Notes: generated by a model not told the origin, from the sequence alone. Positions 8,974-17,543 are shown, counted from the first letter of the stretch. The stretch is DNA of 64,000 nt from Caloramator mitchellensis (GCF_001440545.1 NZ_LKHP01000005.1:83544-147543); one strand, 5' to 3'. Numbers and translations: made by a program.

Positions 8974-10515
8974 ATTCAAACTATTATTTGGATAATAGCT
9001 ATAGTAGTTGTTGGGGTAATAGCTTTTATAGCTGGATATATAATTAGAAAGAATATTGCAGAAAACAAAATCAAGAGCGCTGAAGAAGAAGCAAATAGAA
9101 TTATTCAAGAAGCAGAAAAAGAAGCTGAATCTAAAAAGAAGGAAGCTGTTATAGAGGCTAAGGAAGAGGTTCATAGGCTCAGAAACGAATTTGAAAGAGA
9201 AGTTAGAGAAAGAAGAAATGAACTTCAAAGGATGGAGAGAAGGCTTATATTAAGAGAAGAAACTCTTGATAAAAAAGTAGAATCTCTTGAACAAAGAGAA
9301 GATGGCCTAAATAAAAAGCTTCAAGAAATAGAACATTTACAAAATGAGGTTGAAGAACTCTATAAAAAGCAAAATGAAGAATTGGAAAGAATTGCTGGAT
9401 TAACTGCTGAAGAAGCAAAGCAAATAATATTAAAAAATGTTGAACAAGAGGTTAGACATGAAGCTGCACTGCTAATAAAAGACATCGAAACCAAAACAAA
9501 AGAAGAAGCTGATAAAAAGGCAAGAGAAATTATTTCATATGCTATTCAAAGATGTGCAGCTGATCATGTAGCTGAGACAACAGTCTCTGTTGTAACTCTA
9601 CCAAATGATGAAATGAAGGGAAGAATTATAGGTAGAGAAGGCAGAAACATAAGAACTCTTGAAACATTAACAGGTATAGATTTGATTATCGATGACACTC
9701 CTGAGGCAGTTATTCTTTCAGGATTTGACCCAATTCGTAGAGAAGTTGCAAGACTTGCTCTCGAAAAATTAATTGCTGATGGAAGAATTCATCCAGCACG
9801 AATTGAAGAAATGGTTGATAAAGCAAAGAAAGAAATAGACAATGAAATTAGAGAGCAGGGTGAACAGGCAGCCTTTGAGACGGGTGTTCATGGACTTCAT
9901 ATTGAGCTTGTTAAAATGTTAGGTAGATTAAAATACAGAACTAGTTATGGTCAAAATGTATTAAAACACTCAATTGAGGTAGCATATTTAGCTGGTCTTA
10001 TGGCCGCTGAATTAGGTGCAGATGTTAATATAGCTAAAAGAGCAGGACTTCTTCATGACATTGGAAAAGCGATTGATCACGAGACAGAAGGACCACATGC
10101 TTTGCTTGGTAGTGAGCTTGCAAAGAAGTTCAATGAATCACCTGCTGTTGTTAACGCAATTGCGGCACACCATGGTGATGTTGAACCATTAACAATAGAA
10201 GCGGTTCTAGTTCAGGCAGCCGATGCCATATCAGCTGCTAGACCTGGTGCACGAAGAGAAACACTTGAAGCATACATTAAAAGACTTGAAAAACTTGAAG
10301 AAATTGCAGACTCATTTGAAGGTGTTGAAAAGTCATTTGCTATACAAGCAGGTCGCGAAATTAGAATAATGGTGAAACCTGAACAAATTAGCGATGATGA
10401 AATCATCCATGTAGCAAGAGACATAGTTAAAAAGATTGAAAACGAGCTCGAATATCCTGGTCAAATAAAGGTCAATGTTATCAGGGAAGTAAGAGCAATT
10501 GAATATGCAAAATAA
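8974..10515 (+). CDS. rny: ribonuclease Y
   Basis: Membrane-anchored endoribonuclease that starts mRNA decay in Firmicutes. In order it has an N-terminal membrane helix ([20 protein letters not shown]), a long coiled coil, a KH domain ([15 protein letters not shown]) and an HD domain with the metal motif [11 protein letters not shown] near-perfect ribosome site (AAAGGAGGTG) ends 7 nt before an ATT codon at 8974. Starting there gives 513 aa, the family's usual length and N-terminus. An in-frame ATG at 8950 has no ribosome site and would place the ribosome site inside the gene. An AUU start is therefore likely. Confidence 0.94.
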   Translation: MQTIIWIIAIVVVGVIAFIAGYIIRKNIAENKIKSAEEEANRIIQEAEKEAESKKKEAVIEAKEEVHRLRNEFEREVRERRNELQRMERRLILREETLDKKVESLEQREDGLNKKLQEIEHLQNEVEELYKKQNEELERIAGLTAEEAKQIILKNVEQEVRHEAALLIKDIETKTKEEADKKAREIISYAIQRCAADHVAETTVSVVTLPNDEMKGRIIGREGRNIRTLETLTGIDLIIDDTPEAVILSGFDPIRREVARLALEKLIADGRIHPARIEEMVDKAKKEIDNEIREQGEQAAFETGVHGLHIELVKMLGRLKYRTSYGQNVLKHSIEVAYLAGLMAAELGADVNIAKRAGLLHDIGKAIDHETEGPHALLGSELAKKFNESPAVVNAIAAHHGDVEPLTIEAVLVQAADAISAARPGARRETLEAYIKRLEKLEEIADSFEGVEKSFAIQAGREIRIMVKPEQISDDEIIHVARDIVKKIENELEYPGQIKVNVIREVRAIEYAK

Positions 10516-10541
10516 ACCCCAATAATTTTGGGGTTTTTTTT
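10514..10541 (+). terminator. terminator of rny
   Basis: Stem AAACCCCAA / TTGGGGTTT with a 5-nt loop and a run of eight T, overlapping the end of the rny stop codon. Confidence 0.9.
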
Positions 10542-10549
10542 ATTAATTA

Positions 10550-10578
10550 GCAGGAAAATCTAAATTTTTGTAGAATTT
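10550..10578 (+). promoter_or_regulatory. sigma-H-type promoter of spoVS
   Basis: GCAGGAAAA, an 11-bp gap, then GTAGAATTT. This fits the Bacillus sigma-H consensus RnAGGAwWW-N11/12-RnnGAATww at every defined position. spoVS is a sigma-H gene in B. subtilis, so sequence and context agree. Confidence 0.72.
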
Positions 10579-10619
10579 ATTAAATATGACTACACAATAG
10601 AACTCGAGGAGGTATTAAA

Positions 10620-10880
10620 ATGGAAGTATTAAAGGTTTCAGCAAAATCAAATCCAAACTCAGTAGCAGGCGCTTTAGCAGGTGTTATAAGAGAAAAAGGC
10701 ACTGCAGAAATTCAAGCGATAGGTGCAGGAGCCATAAACCAGGCTGTTAAGGCTGTGGCTATCGCTAGAGGTTTCGTTGCTCCAAGCGGAGTAGACTTAA
10801 TTTGCATACCTGCCTTCACTGATATAGAAATAGAAGGTGAAGAAAGAACAGCTATCAAGTTTATTGTTCAACCTAGATAA
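10620..10880 (+). CDS. spoVS: stage V sporulation protein S
   Basis: 86-aa Alba-like protein needed for normal septation and later coat and core stages of sporulation. The sequence is the highly conserved SpoVS form from start (MEVLKVSAKSNPNSVAGALA) to finish. Ribosome site GAGGAGGT precedes ATG 10620. It lies behind rny, the usual clostridial order, but has its own sigma-H-type promoter. A structured element follows. Confidence 0.96.
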   Translation: MEVLKVSAKSNPNSVAGALAGVIREKGTAEIQAIGAGAINQAVKAVAIARGFVAPSGVDLICIPAFTDIEIEGEERTAIKFIVQPR

Positions 10881-10918
10881 AGGATTTATTTAATAATTCT
10901 ATTCTAAAGTCTGTAAAG

Positions 10919-11010
10919 CCCCTGAATGATTTTGTTATTAAATCATTGGCCAAATGTGTTAAAACACAAAATGGTTAATGAGAGTAATCAAAAGGAATCA
11001 TTCATGGGGT
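10919..11010 (+). other. structured RNA element / complex terminator behind spoVS
   Basis: An outer stem pairs CCCCTGAATGATT (10920-10932) with AATCATTCA-T-GGGG (10997-11010, one bulge), followed by TTCTTTAATTT. Inside is a second hairpin (10951-10975) with a TGTGT/ACACA core. The 5' arm AATGATT (10926-10932) can pair instead with AATCATT at 10942-10948, so two exclusive folds exist. It could be a terminator or a small RNA. I do not recognise a family. Confidence 0.5.
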
Positions 11011-11151
11011 TCTTTAATTTAGACGAAGCTTAACTGATTAATTGTAATTTAGAGGACTTAATCTATTGTTTTGTTACCCTTAGATGACCAGTAGAGCCGA
11101 TTTTATTTATAGGTAGACGTAAAATATATTATGAAAGCTTTATATTTAAAA
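11011..11151. other. gap without a recognised gene
   Basis: AT-rich sequence between the structured element and copy 5 of the repeat. No reading frame with a ribosome site and no clear hairpin seen. Confidence 0.5.
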
Positions 11152-11194
11152 TTGACAAACAAATCAAGAAGTCAAGAAATCAAGTGAATGTCAC
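11152..11194 (-). repeat. 43-bp dispersed repeat, copy 5 (-)
   Basis: Same element in the opposite orientation, with an extra difference (AAATC for AATTC) near the TTGACAAAC end. It is the one copy that does not follow the stop codon of a same-strand gene; it lies upstream of the PadR promoter. Confidence 0.88.
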
Positions 11195-11223
11195 TAATTT
11201 GAAAGAAAAATTTCATAATCATA

Positions 11224-11252
11224 TGGACACATGAATAAATTAATGCTATATT
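11224..11252 (+). promoter_or_regulatory. promoter of the padR-aminotransferase operon
   Basis: TGGACA and TATATT are 17 bp apart, and a TGC just before the -10 makes it an extended -10 promoter. PadR regulators usually repress their own operon, so an operator may lie here, but I see no clear inverted repeat. Confidence 0.65.
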
Positions 11253-11281
11253 AAAAATATACCTGAAATTGAGGTGGAATT

Positions 11282-11656
11282 ATGAATGATGGAAGCTACA
11301 GGAATAGACAAATTATAAGCAAGGTAAATACAACGACATTGGTTAAACTTTTTGTGCTGCATTTTTTGAAGGAAAAAAATCATTATGGAAATGAATTGAT
11401 AGATAAAATTGAAAAATCTTTAAACTACAGATGGAAGCCTAGTCCAGGGATGGTCTATCCATTGCTGAGGGATATGGAGGAAAACTTGTTAATAGAAGGT
11501 TGGTGGGAAGAGCCTGATAAAAAAACTAAAAGAAATTATAAAATAACCGAAAACGGATTAAAGCATTATGAAAAAATAAAGTCAATGTATAAACCTTTAT
11601 TAGAAGAATCGCTTGATATTATTAAATATACTTTAAACGAGATTTATAAATACTAA
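11282..11656 (+). CDS. PadR-family transcriptional regulator
   Basis: 124-aa winged-helix regulator. The PadR core is clear: GNELIDKIEKSLNYRWKPSP, then GMVYPLLRDMEENLLIEGWW, and the wing KRNYKITENG. ATG 11282 follows GAGGTGG. It is probably co-transcribed with the aminotransferase 13 nt downstream and may control it. The ligand is unknown. Confidence 0.88.
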   Translation: MNDGSYRNRQIISKVNTTTLVKLFVLHFLKEKNHYGNELIDKIEKSLNYRWKPSPGMVYPLLRDMEENLLIEGWWEEPDKKTKRNYKITENGLKHYEKIKSMYKPLLEESLDIIKYTLNEIYKY

Positions 11657-11669
11657 GGGGGCAATATTT

Positions 11670-12854
11670 ATGGAACTATCAAGAAAGGCAAAGCAAATAT
11701 CTTCTTCAGTTACTTTGGAGATAACTGCTAAAGCAAAAAAGATGAAGGAAGATGGAATCGACGTTGTTAGTTTTGGAGCAGGTGAACCTGATTTTAACAC
11801 TCCTGAAAACATTCAAGATTCAGCTATTGAAGCTATAAGGAAAGGTTTAACACGATATACAGCAGCTTCAGGTATAATTGAACTAAAACAAGCAATTTGC
11901 AAAAAGCTAAAGAGTGAAAATAATTTAGAATACAAACCATCACAGATTGTAATATCAAATGGTGCAAAGCATTCCATATTCAATGCGCTTGCTGCTATTT
12001 GCAATCCTTGTGACGAAGTTATAGTTCCAGTTCCATATTGGGTAAGTTATCCTGAGTTGGTTAAATTGGTTGACGCTGTTCCTATTTTTGTTGAAACAAA
12101 GGAAGAAGATGACTTTAGATATAAGAAGGAAGTTTTAGAAGCGGCAATTACATCCAAAACCAAGGCAATTATTTTAAACAGTCCAAACAACCCAACAGGT
12201 TCCGTTTATACATTAGACGATTTGAAATTTATCGCGGAAATAGCAATTAAATATGACTTGATTATTATATCTGATGAAATTTATGAAAAACTTATTTATG
12301 ATGATAAACAACATATTAGCATTGCCTCTTTAGGACAAGACATTAAAGACAGAACAATTATAATAAATGGAGTATCAAAGGCTTATGCTATGACTGGCTG
12401 GAGAATTGGTTATACCGCATCCAGTGAAGAAATAGCTAAGCTGATGGCTAATATACAAAGCCATGCTACTTCAAACCCAAATACTATAGCTCAATATGCA
12501 AGCGTTGAGGCTTTAAACGGACCACAAGATGAAGTTTTAAAAATGAAACAAGAATTTGAGAAGAGAAGAAATTATATGGTTGATAGAATAAATAATATAG
12601 AAGGTCTTTCATGTAGAAAACCTGCTGGAGCATTTTATGTAATGATAAATATCACAAAGATTAAGGGTAAAACAATCAAAGGTTATAAAATAAATAGTTC
12701 AGTTGATTTTTGCAACGCTCTTTTAAATGAAGAACATGTTGCAGCAATTCCTGGAGAAGGTTTTGGAACTGATGATTTTATAAGATTGTCATACGCAACA
12801 TCAATGGAAAATATTAAAAAAGGATTAGATAGAATTGAAAATTTCTTAAAATAA
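11670..12854 (+). CDS. pyridoxal-phosphate aminotransferase, aspartate aminotransferase type (AspB-like)
   Basis: Class I/II aminotransferase, 394 aa, probably interconverting aspartate and oxaloacetate with glutamate as amino donor. Landmarks are FGAGEPDFNTPENI, NSPNNPTG, ISDEIYEKLIYD and the PLP-lysine motif GVSKAYAMTGWRIGY. The C-terminal arginine region RLSYATS is intact. ATG 11670 follows AAGGGGG. A terminator overlaps the stop codon. The exact amino acid is not proven by sequence. Confidence 0.9.
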   Translation: MELSRKAKQISSSVTLEITAKAKKMKEDGIDVVSFGAGEPDFNTPENIQDSAIEAIRKGLTRYTAASGIIELKQAICKKLKSENNLEYKPSQIVISNGAKHSIFNALAAICNPCDEVIVPVPYWVSYPELVKLVDAVPIFVETKEEDDFRYKKEVLEAAITSKTKAIILNSPNNPTGSVYTLDDLKFIAEIAIKYDLIIISDEIYEKLIYDDKQHISIASLGQDIKDRTIIINGVSKAYAMTGWRIGYTASSEEIAKLMANIQSHATSNPNTIAQYASVEALNGPQDEVLKMKQEFEKRRNYMVDRINNIEGLSCRKPAGAFYVMINITKIKGKTIKGYKINSSVDFCNALLNEEHVAAIPGEGFGTDDFIRLSYATSMENIKKGLDRIENFLK

Positions 12855-12877
12855 GAGGTTAATCCTCTTATTTTTTT
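12852..12877 (+). terminator. terminator of the aminotransferase
   Basis: Stem TAAGAGG / CCTCTTA with a 5-nt loop and seven T, starting in the stop codon. Confidence 0.85.
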
Positions 12878-13003
12878 ACAATCATTCCGAAATATAAAAT
12901 GAATAACAATTCTATTGTCCACAATATTATGAAGAATATTTTTTGTATTAAAATAAATACTATATAATAATCATAAAGTAATAAATTATATGAGGTGAAG
13001 AAA

Positions 13004-14434
13004 ATGCATGATAGATATCAAAGTCCACTTTCTACCAGATATGCATCATATGAAATGCAATACATATTTTCAGATGACAATAAATTTATTACATGGAGAA
13101 AACTTTGGATAGCTTTAGCAGAAGCTGAGAAGGAACTAGGTCTTAACATAACAGATGAACAAATAAATGAATTACGGTCACATGTTGATGCTATAAATTA
13201 TGAGGTTGCAATTGAAAGAGAAAAACAAACACGCCATGATGTTATGTCACATGTTTACGCCTATGGAGAACAATGTCCTAAGGCAAAACCAATGATTCAT
13301 CTTGGAGCAACTAGCTGTTATGTAGGCGACAATACAGATGTTTTAATAATGTATAATGCTTTACTATTAATAAGAAAGAAGCTAGTTAAAGTAATAGATA
13401 ATTTAAAAAGGTTTGCAGAAAATTATAAAGAACTTCCAACACTAGCTTACACCCATCTACAACCTGCTCAATTAACAACAGTCGGAAAAAGAGCATGTCT
13501 ATGGATTCAAGACCTATTAATTGACTTAGAATACCTAAACTACACAATAAACTCATTAAAATTATTAGGTGTAAAAGGAACAACAGGAACACAGGCGAGC
13601 TTTTTAAATTTATTTGATGGTGACCATGAAAAGGTGAAGAAATTGGATGATTTAGTTTGCGAGAAGCTTGGATTTAAAGATAGATATTTTAAGATTACCG
13701 GGCAAACATATCCAAGAAAACAGGATACAATGGTTTTAAACGTATTGGCAAGTATCGCGCAAAGTGCATATAAATTCAGCAACGATTTAAGGCTTTTACA
13801 AAGTTTTAAAGAAATCGAAGAGCCATTTGAAGAAAATCAAATAGGCTCATCGGCAATGCCTTATAAGCGAAACCCAATGAGAAGCGAAAGAATTTCATCC
13901 CTTTCAAGATATGTTATTGCTAACGTTATAAATCCTGCAATAACGGCAGCTACACAGTGGTTTGAAAGAACTCTTGATGATTCTGCTAACAAGAGAATAG
14001 TAGTTGCTGAATCTTTTCTAGCATTAGATGGAATATTAAATTTATACATTAACATTACTGAAAATTTAGTTGTATATCCTAAAATAATTGAAAAAAGAGT
14101 TATGGATGAACTGCCTTTTATGGCTACAGAAAATGTAATGATGGAAGCAGTAAAAAAAGGCGGTGACAGGCAGGAGCTGCATGAACGTATAAGATTGCAT
14201 TCTATGGAGGCAGGCAAAAGAGTAAAGGAAATGGGCCTTGATAACGATTTGATTTCAAGAATTGCTGAAGATCCTTTATTTAAACTAAATATAGAAGAAA
14301 TTAAAGCTGCTATTATTCCATCTAATTATATAGGACGTTCCAAAGAACAGGTTGAAGAATTTTTAGAACAAGAAGTAAACCCTGTTTTAAATGAATTTTT
14401 AGAAAAAAACATAAAAGTTGAAATCAATGTATGA
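13004..14434 (+). CDS. purB: adenylosuccinate lyase
   Basis: Fumarase/aspartase superfamily lyase acting twice in purine synthesis: on SAICAR and on adenylosuccinate, releasing fumarate. It carries the superfamily signature GSSAMPYKRNPMRSE with the catalytic serine. TRHDVMSHVYAYGEQCP and HLGATSCYVGDNTD are also typical. 476 aa matches the long clostridial form. ATG 13004 follows GAGGTG with a 6-nt gap; an in-frame GTG at 12995 lies inside that site. The stop codon directly abuts copy 2 of the 43-bp repeat. Confidence 0.95.
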   Translation: MHDRYQSPLSTRYASYEMQYIFSDDNKFITWRKLWIALAEAEKELGLNITDEQINELRSHVDAINYEVAIEREKQTRHDVMSHVYAYGEQCPKAKPMIHLGATSCYVGDNTDVLIMYNALLLIRKKLVKVIDNLKRFAENYKELPTLAYTHLQPAQLTTVGKRACLWIQDLLIDLEYLNYTINSLKLLGVKGTTGTQASFLNLFDGDHEKVKKLDDLVCEKLGFKDRYFKITGQTYPRKQDTMVLNVLASIAQSAYKFSNDLRLLQSFKEIEEPFEENQIGSSAMPYKRNPMRSERISSLSRYVIANVINPAITAATQWFERTLDDSANKRIVVAESFLALDGILNLYINITENLVVYPKIIEKRVMDELPFMATENVMMEAVKKGGDRQELHERIRLHSMEAGKRVKEMGLDNDLISRIAEDPLFKLNIEEIKAAIIPSNYIGRSKEQVEEFLEQEVNPVLNEFLEKNIKVEINV

Positions 14435-14477
14435 GTGACATTCACTTGATTTCTTGAGTTCTTGAATTGTTTGTCAA
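14435..14477 (+). repeat. 43-bp dispersed repeat, copy 2 (+)
   Basis: Begins at the base after the purB stop codon. Sequence is the same as copy 1 over the core. Confidence 0.92.
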
Positions 14478-14599
14478 TTTAAACAAGCATTCAAGAATCT
14501 CTATAATTATAGGTTGTTTATTTGTATAAGGGGATATTTAATTCAATCAGTCTTTTGTCTTTATGAACGATTAATAAAATTGCATAGTATGTTAAAAGT

Positions 14600-14634
14600 T
14601 AGGATGGACATAATCTTTATGTTCATCCTATTTT
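14600..14634 (+). terminator. terminator downstream of purB
   Basis: 14-bp stem TAGGATGGACATAA / TTATGTTCATCCTA (one G-U pair) with a 3-nt loop, then TTTT. It lies 165 nt after the purB stop, so the purB transcript would include the 43-bp repeat in its 3' end. Confidence 0.75.
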
Positions 14635-14792
14635 AAATAAGACTTTGTTGAAATGTTAACAATGTCCCGGACGAAATAGAAATGAGTCGAAATAGCTACA
14701 TAGGGATTCTCTATAATTTTACATATTTTACTCATTTATAATTTGAAAATTATTTTCATCTGAAAAGTCGAAAGATAATATGAGATTAGAAT

Positions 14793-14820
14793 TTGTTTGC
14801 TTCAAAAAATGCATTATAAT
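14793..14820 (+). promoter_or_regulatory. probable proC promoter
   Basis: TTGTTT (14793-14798) and TATAAT (14815-14820) separated by 16 bp, about 100 nt before the proC start. Confidence 0.55.
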
Positions 14821-14925
14821 CAACAGACTTATTCACCGTTGTTGATAAATCAAAAATAACTTTTCTTATTAGTTAAAATAGACTAAAATATTATTATAAC
14901 TTAAAATAATAAAGGAGCTGAATTT

Positions 14926-15717
14926 ATGATAGGATTTATTGGTTGTGGCAATATGGGAGCTGCTATTATTAAAGGTATGATACAAGGAGGAGTGGAACCA
15001 AATATAATATTTGCCTATGACCATAATAAAAATAAAATTGAAGATATTAGTGCAGGTATAAACGTGTGCATTAGCGAAAAAGATGTTGTAGCAAAATCAA
15101 AGTATATATTTATTGCAGTAAAACCTTATGCTTATGATAATGTATTACATGAGATAAAGGATGTTTTGGATGATGAAAAAATAATTATTACAATGGCAGC
15201 AGGATATGAAATTAAAAGAGTAGAAGCAGTAGTAGGGTATAAGAAGATAATAAGAACAATGCCCAATACACCATCATTAGTAGGAAAAGGTTTTATTGCT
15301 GTTTCCTATAATGAGTTTGTGAATGATAGTGAAAAACAATATTTTGAAGGTTTGTTAAGAAACATAGGTTTGATTAAAGTTATTAAAGAAGATTTAATGA
15401 ATGCATATTCAGCGGTTACTGGTAGCGGACCAGCCTTTGTATTTAATTTTATGGAAGCTATGGCTGATGCAGCTGTTTTATTAGGTATTCCAAGAAAGGA
15501 TGCATATGCTGCTGTTGAAATGATGATTCTCGGTAGCGCTGAATTAGCCTTGAAAACAGAAAGGCATCCAGCTGAACTCAAAGACATGGTAACATCACCA
15601 GGAGGCACAACAATTGAAGGTATTAGAACTCTTGAAGAAAAAAGTTTAAGAAGTGCAATAATTGAGTGTATAATTAATACATATAAGAAAAATTTAGATA
15701 TAAAGAATATAAGGTGA
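14926..15717 (+). CDS. proC: pyrroline-5-carboxylate reductase
   Basis: Last step of proline synthesis: NAD(P)H-dependent reduction of pyrroline-5-carboxylate. The N-terminal Rossmann motif is FIGCGNMGAAI. The family signature is in the C-terminal half (AVTGSGPAFVF and MVTSPGGTTIEGIRTLE), and MPNTPSLVGKG is typical. 263 aa is normal length. ATG 14926 follows AAAGGAG. A 51-codon gene starts 5 nt after the stop. Confidence 0.94.
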   Translation: MIGFIGCGNMGAAIIKGMIQGGVEPNIIFAYDHNKNKIEDISAGINVCISEKDVVAKSKYIFIAVKPYAYDNVLHEIKDVLDDEKIIITMAAGYEIKRVEAVVGYKKIIRTMPNTPSLVGKGFIAVSYNEFVNDSEKQYFEGLLRNIGLIKVIKEDLMNAYSAVTGSGPAFVFNFMEAMADAAVLLGIPRKDAYAAVEMMILGSAELALKTERHPAELKDMVTSPGGTTIEGIRTLEEKSLRSAIIECIINTYKKNLDIKNIR

Positions 15718-15722
15718 TTTTA

Positions 15723-15878
15723 ATGATTATACTGAGGTATTTATTATTTATATTCATTGCAATTATCTATATATCTTTTTGTATATTACTATTCTCAGGT
15801 CTTTCAAAAAGAAAAAAATCAAAAAATGTGACTGAAATAAATAAAAGTAGTGGAAGAAAACATTTCGCTAAATATTAA
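15723..15878 (+). CDS. small single-span membrane protein
   Basis: 51-aa reading frame that begins 5 nt after proC, with AAGGTGA (overlapping the proC stop) as ribosome site. Residues 3-26 are one hydrophobic helix (YLLFIFIAIIYISFCILLF), followed by a basic KRKKSK stretch, so the C-terminus should face the cytoplasm. No family recognised. A hairpin covers its last codons and stop. Confidence 0.6.
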   Translation: MIILRYLLFIFIAIIYISFCILLFSGLSKRKKSKNVTEINKSSGRKHFAKY

Positions 15879-15890
15879 TTTAGCGAAATG
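15861..15890 (+). terminator. hairpin at the end of the proC operon
   Basis: Perfect 13-bp stem CATTTCGCTAAAT / ATTTAGCGAAATG with a 4-nt loop, overlapping the end of the small membrane protein gene. The tail TTAAAG is poor in T, so termination may be weak. Confidence 0.6.
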
Positions 15891-15919
15891 TTAAAGTTCT
15901 GATTGATGGGGGAGTAGCT

Positions 15920-16888
15920 ATGGAAAGCCATAAACTGGAATTGATATTTGATGACAACCTGCCTCCTATTTTAAACGATTTTTTAGGTTATATGTTCACT
16001 GTTAAAGGCAAATCCATTAACACAGTTGCAGGTTACAAAATTGAAATACGGCTCTTCTTAAAATATTTAAAAAAGATAAAAAATAGATTAAAAAATGAAA
16101 TTGAAGATATTGATATCTACGATGTTGATGAGGAATTTATAAAATCGATTAAGCTAAATGATATCTACTCATTTATCAATTATGTATCGATCAAAAGAAA
16201 CAACAGCAACTATGCTCGTGCAAGAAAAACTGCTGCTATAAGGTCTTTTTTTAACTACCTTGAAACCAAAGCAAAAATACTTAAGGAAAACCCTGCACGA
16301 GAACTTGAATCCCCTAAAATTAATAAAAGGCATCCTATATATTTAACTCTTGAGCAAAGCAAAGCTCTTCTAAATTCTATAAACGGTAGAAATAAGGAAA
16401 GAGATTATGCAATTATAGTTTTATTTTTAAATTGTGGTCTTAGATTATCTGAGCTCGTGAATATAGATATCAGTAAAATTAAAGGTGATACACTTACTGT
16501 TATTGGAAAAGGTAATAAGGAAAGGACTGTTTACCTTAACGAACTGGTTATAAAAGCAATAAACTCATATCTTACAGTTAGACCAAAAGATGGAGTTATA
16601 GACAAGGATGCATTATTTTTAAGCGAAAGAAAAAAGAGAATTGATAAAAGAACTGTAGAACTACTCGTTAAAAAATATATAGTTAATGCGGGTCTATTTG
16701 ATGATAAATATACACCCCATAAATTAAGACACACTGCTGCAACTCTAATGTATAAATACGGGCGAGTTGATATCAGAACGCTGCAACACATTTTAGGACA
16801 CGAAAGCGTTTCAACTACCCAAATTTATACCCATTTAGATGATGAAATACTCAGAGATGCAGTTAAGTCCAACCCTCTTAATGAGTGA
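15920..16888 (+). CDS. XerC/XerD-type tyrosine recombinase
   Basis: Site-specific recombinase, 322 aa. An N-terminal SAM-like core-binding domain (TVAGYKIEIRLFLKYLKK) precedes the catalytic domain. Catalytic residues are visible: Arg in CGLRLSELV, Lys in VIGKGNKER, HKLRHTAATLM, His in LGHESVSTT and the nucleophile Tyr in QIYTHLDDE. It is encoded near lexA, as in many clostridia, which suggests a chromosomal recombinase rather than a phage integrase. ATG 15920 follows GGGGGAG. Its TGA stop lies inside copy 3 of the 43-bp repeat. Confidence 0.9.
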   Translation: MESHKLELIFDDNLPPILNDFLGYMFTVKGKSINTVAGYKIEIRLFLKYLKKIKNRLKNEIEDIDIYDVDEEFIKSIKLNDIYSFINYVSIKRNNSNYARARKTAAIRSFFNYLETKAKILKENPARELESPKINKRHPIYLTLEQSKALLNSINGRNKERDYAIIVLFLNCGLRLSELVNIDISKIKGDTLTVIGKGNKERTVYLNELVIKAINSYLTVRPKDGVIDKDALFLSERKKRIDKRTVELLVKKYIVNAGLFDDKYTPHKLRHTAATLMYKYGRVDIRTLQHILGHESVSTTQIYTHLDDEILRDAVKSNPLNE

Positions 16889-16927
16889 CATTCACTTGAT
16901 TTCTTGAGTTCTTGAATTGTTTGTCAA
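16885..16927 (+). repeat. 43-bp dispersed repeat, copy 3 (+)
   Basis: Overlaps the recombinase gene: the TGA at 16886-16888 is bases 2-4 of the repeat, so the element supplies the stop codon. Core identical to copies 1 and 2. Confidence 0.92.
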
Positions 16928-16942
16928 ATGGGACATGTGATA

Positions 16943-16977
16943 AAATAGCCTTGGTTTTACTGTCGCCAAGGCTATTT
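16943..16977. terminator. bidirectional terminator between the recombinase and the Cys-rich gene
   Basis: 12-bp stem AAATAGCCTTGG / CCAAGGCTATTT with an 11-nt loop. The - strand side is followed by a short T run (TTTTA). It overlaps the stop codon of the Cys-rich gene and can serve both convergent genes. Confidence 0.75.
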
Positions 16978-17310
16978 CTTAAAGAATATTTTCTCTAAAT
17001 TTTTATAATATTTGTCTCTCAATTCAGGAAAATCTTCTATAAACAACTCCTCTACTTCATCGCAAGAATCTTCATATTCGCTCGAATTATTATTGCTTTT
17101 TTCGTCAAATGCTAAATCTTCTTCATAAATATAATCGTCAAATTCACTTTCGTTCTCTAAAATACCTTCAACTTTAATTTCAAAGTATTCGGAATCAACA
17201 CTAATGCATTTTCCACAGTTGTCACATGTTTTGCTTTGGTCTAAATCGCAAATATTGCAATCGCTGCAATTATTACAAATCTTTTTATCATCAAAAATAC
17301 ATTTCTGCAT
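16972..17310 (-). CDS. Cys-rich acidic protein of unknown function
   Basis: 112 aa. The first 35 residues hold eight cysteines in CxxCxxCxxC and CxxCxxC spacing, which suggests a zinc or iron-sulfur site. The rest is very acidic (DYIYEEDLAFDE, SCDEVEELFIEDFPE). ATG at 17310 follows AAGGAG, and a strong promoter lies upstream. Function not recognised. It lies between two inverted copies of the 43-bp repeat (copies 3 and 6). Confidence 0.75.
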   Translation of the reverse strand: MQKCIFDDKKICNNCSDCNICDLDQSKTCDNCGKCISVDSEYFEIKVEGILENESEFDDYIYEEDLAFDEKSNNNSSEYEDSCDEVEELFIEDFPELRDKYYKNLEKIFFKK

Positions 17311-17342
17311 ATTATCAGCTCCTTGTGTAATTTTACTGATAA

Positions 17343-17371
17343 ATTATAGCATTATTATTATTTTTGCTCAA
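17343..17371 (-). promoter_or_regulatory. promoter of the Cys-rich gene
   Basis: On the - strand, TTGAGC (17371-17366) and TATAAT (17348-17343) are 17 bp apart, about 35 nt before the start codon. Confidence 0.75.
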
Positions 17372-17543
17372 GAGTGTTAAGGAATACAGTTAAATAAAAC
17401 TATCTTAAAGGAAATGACTAATGATGAGAGATCTAGCAAACCTCTCTCAATTAAAGTATTAGTCTATTAAAGTATTAGTAAGTAATATTGGAAATTTAAG
17501 TGCTGGTATTAAATATTGCAGAAACAAATGAAATAATATAAAT

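Larger units (their letters stand above)
14478..14925. other. 448-bp gap between purB and proC
   Basis: Holds a terminator (14600-14634) and the probable proC promoter (14793-14820). I see no reading frame with a ribosome site, no T-box and no riboswitch hallmark in the rest. Confidence 0.6.

Noticed and set aside
14478..14925. T-box or riboswitch in the leader before proC
   Set aside because: No T-box AGGGTGG-type motif, and the only strong hairpin (14600-14634) lies upstream of the probable promoter and fits the purB terminator.
15920..16888. Tyrosine recombinase as the integrase of a phage or genomic island
   Set aside because: Its neighbours are housekeeping genes (proC, lexA), there is no tRNA or attachment duplication beside it, and its length and motifs suit XerC/D.
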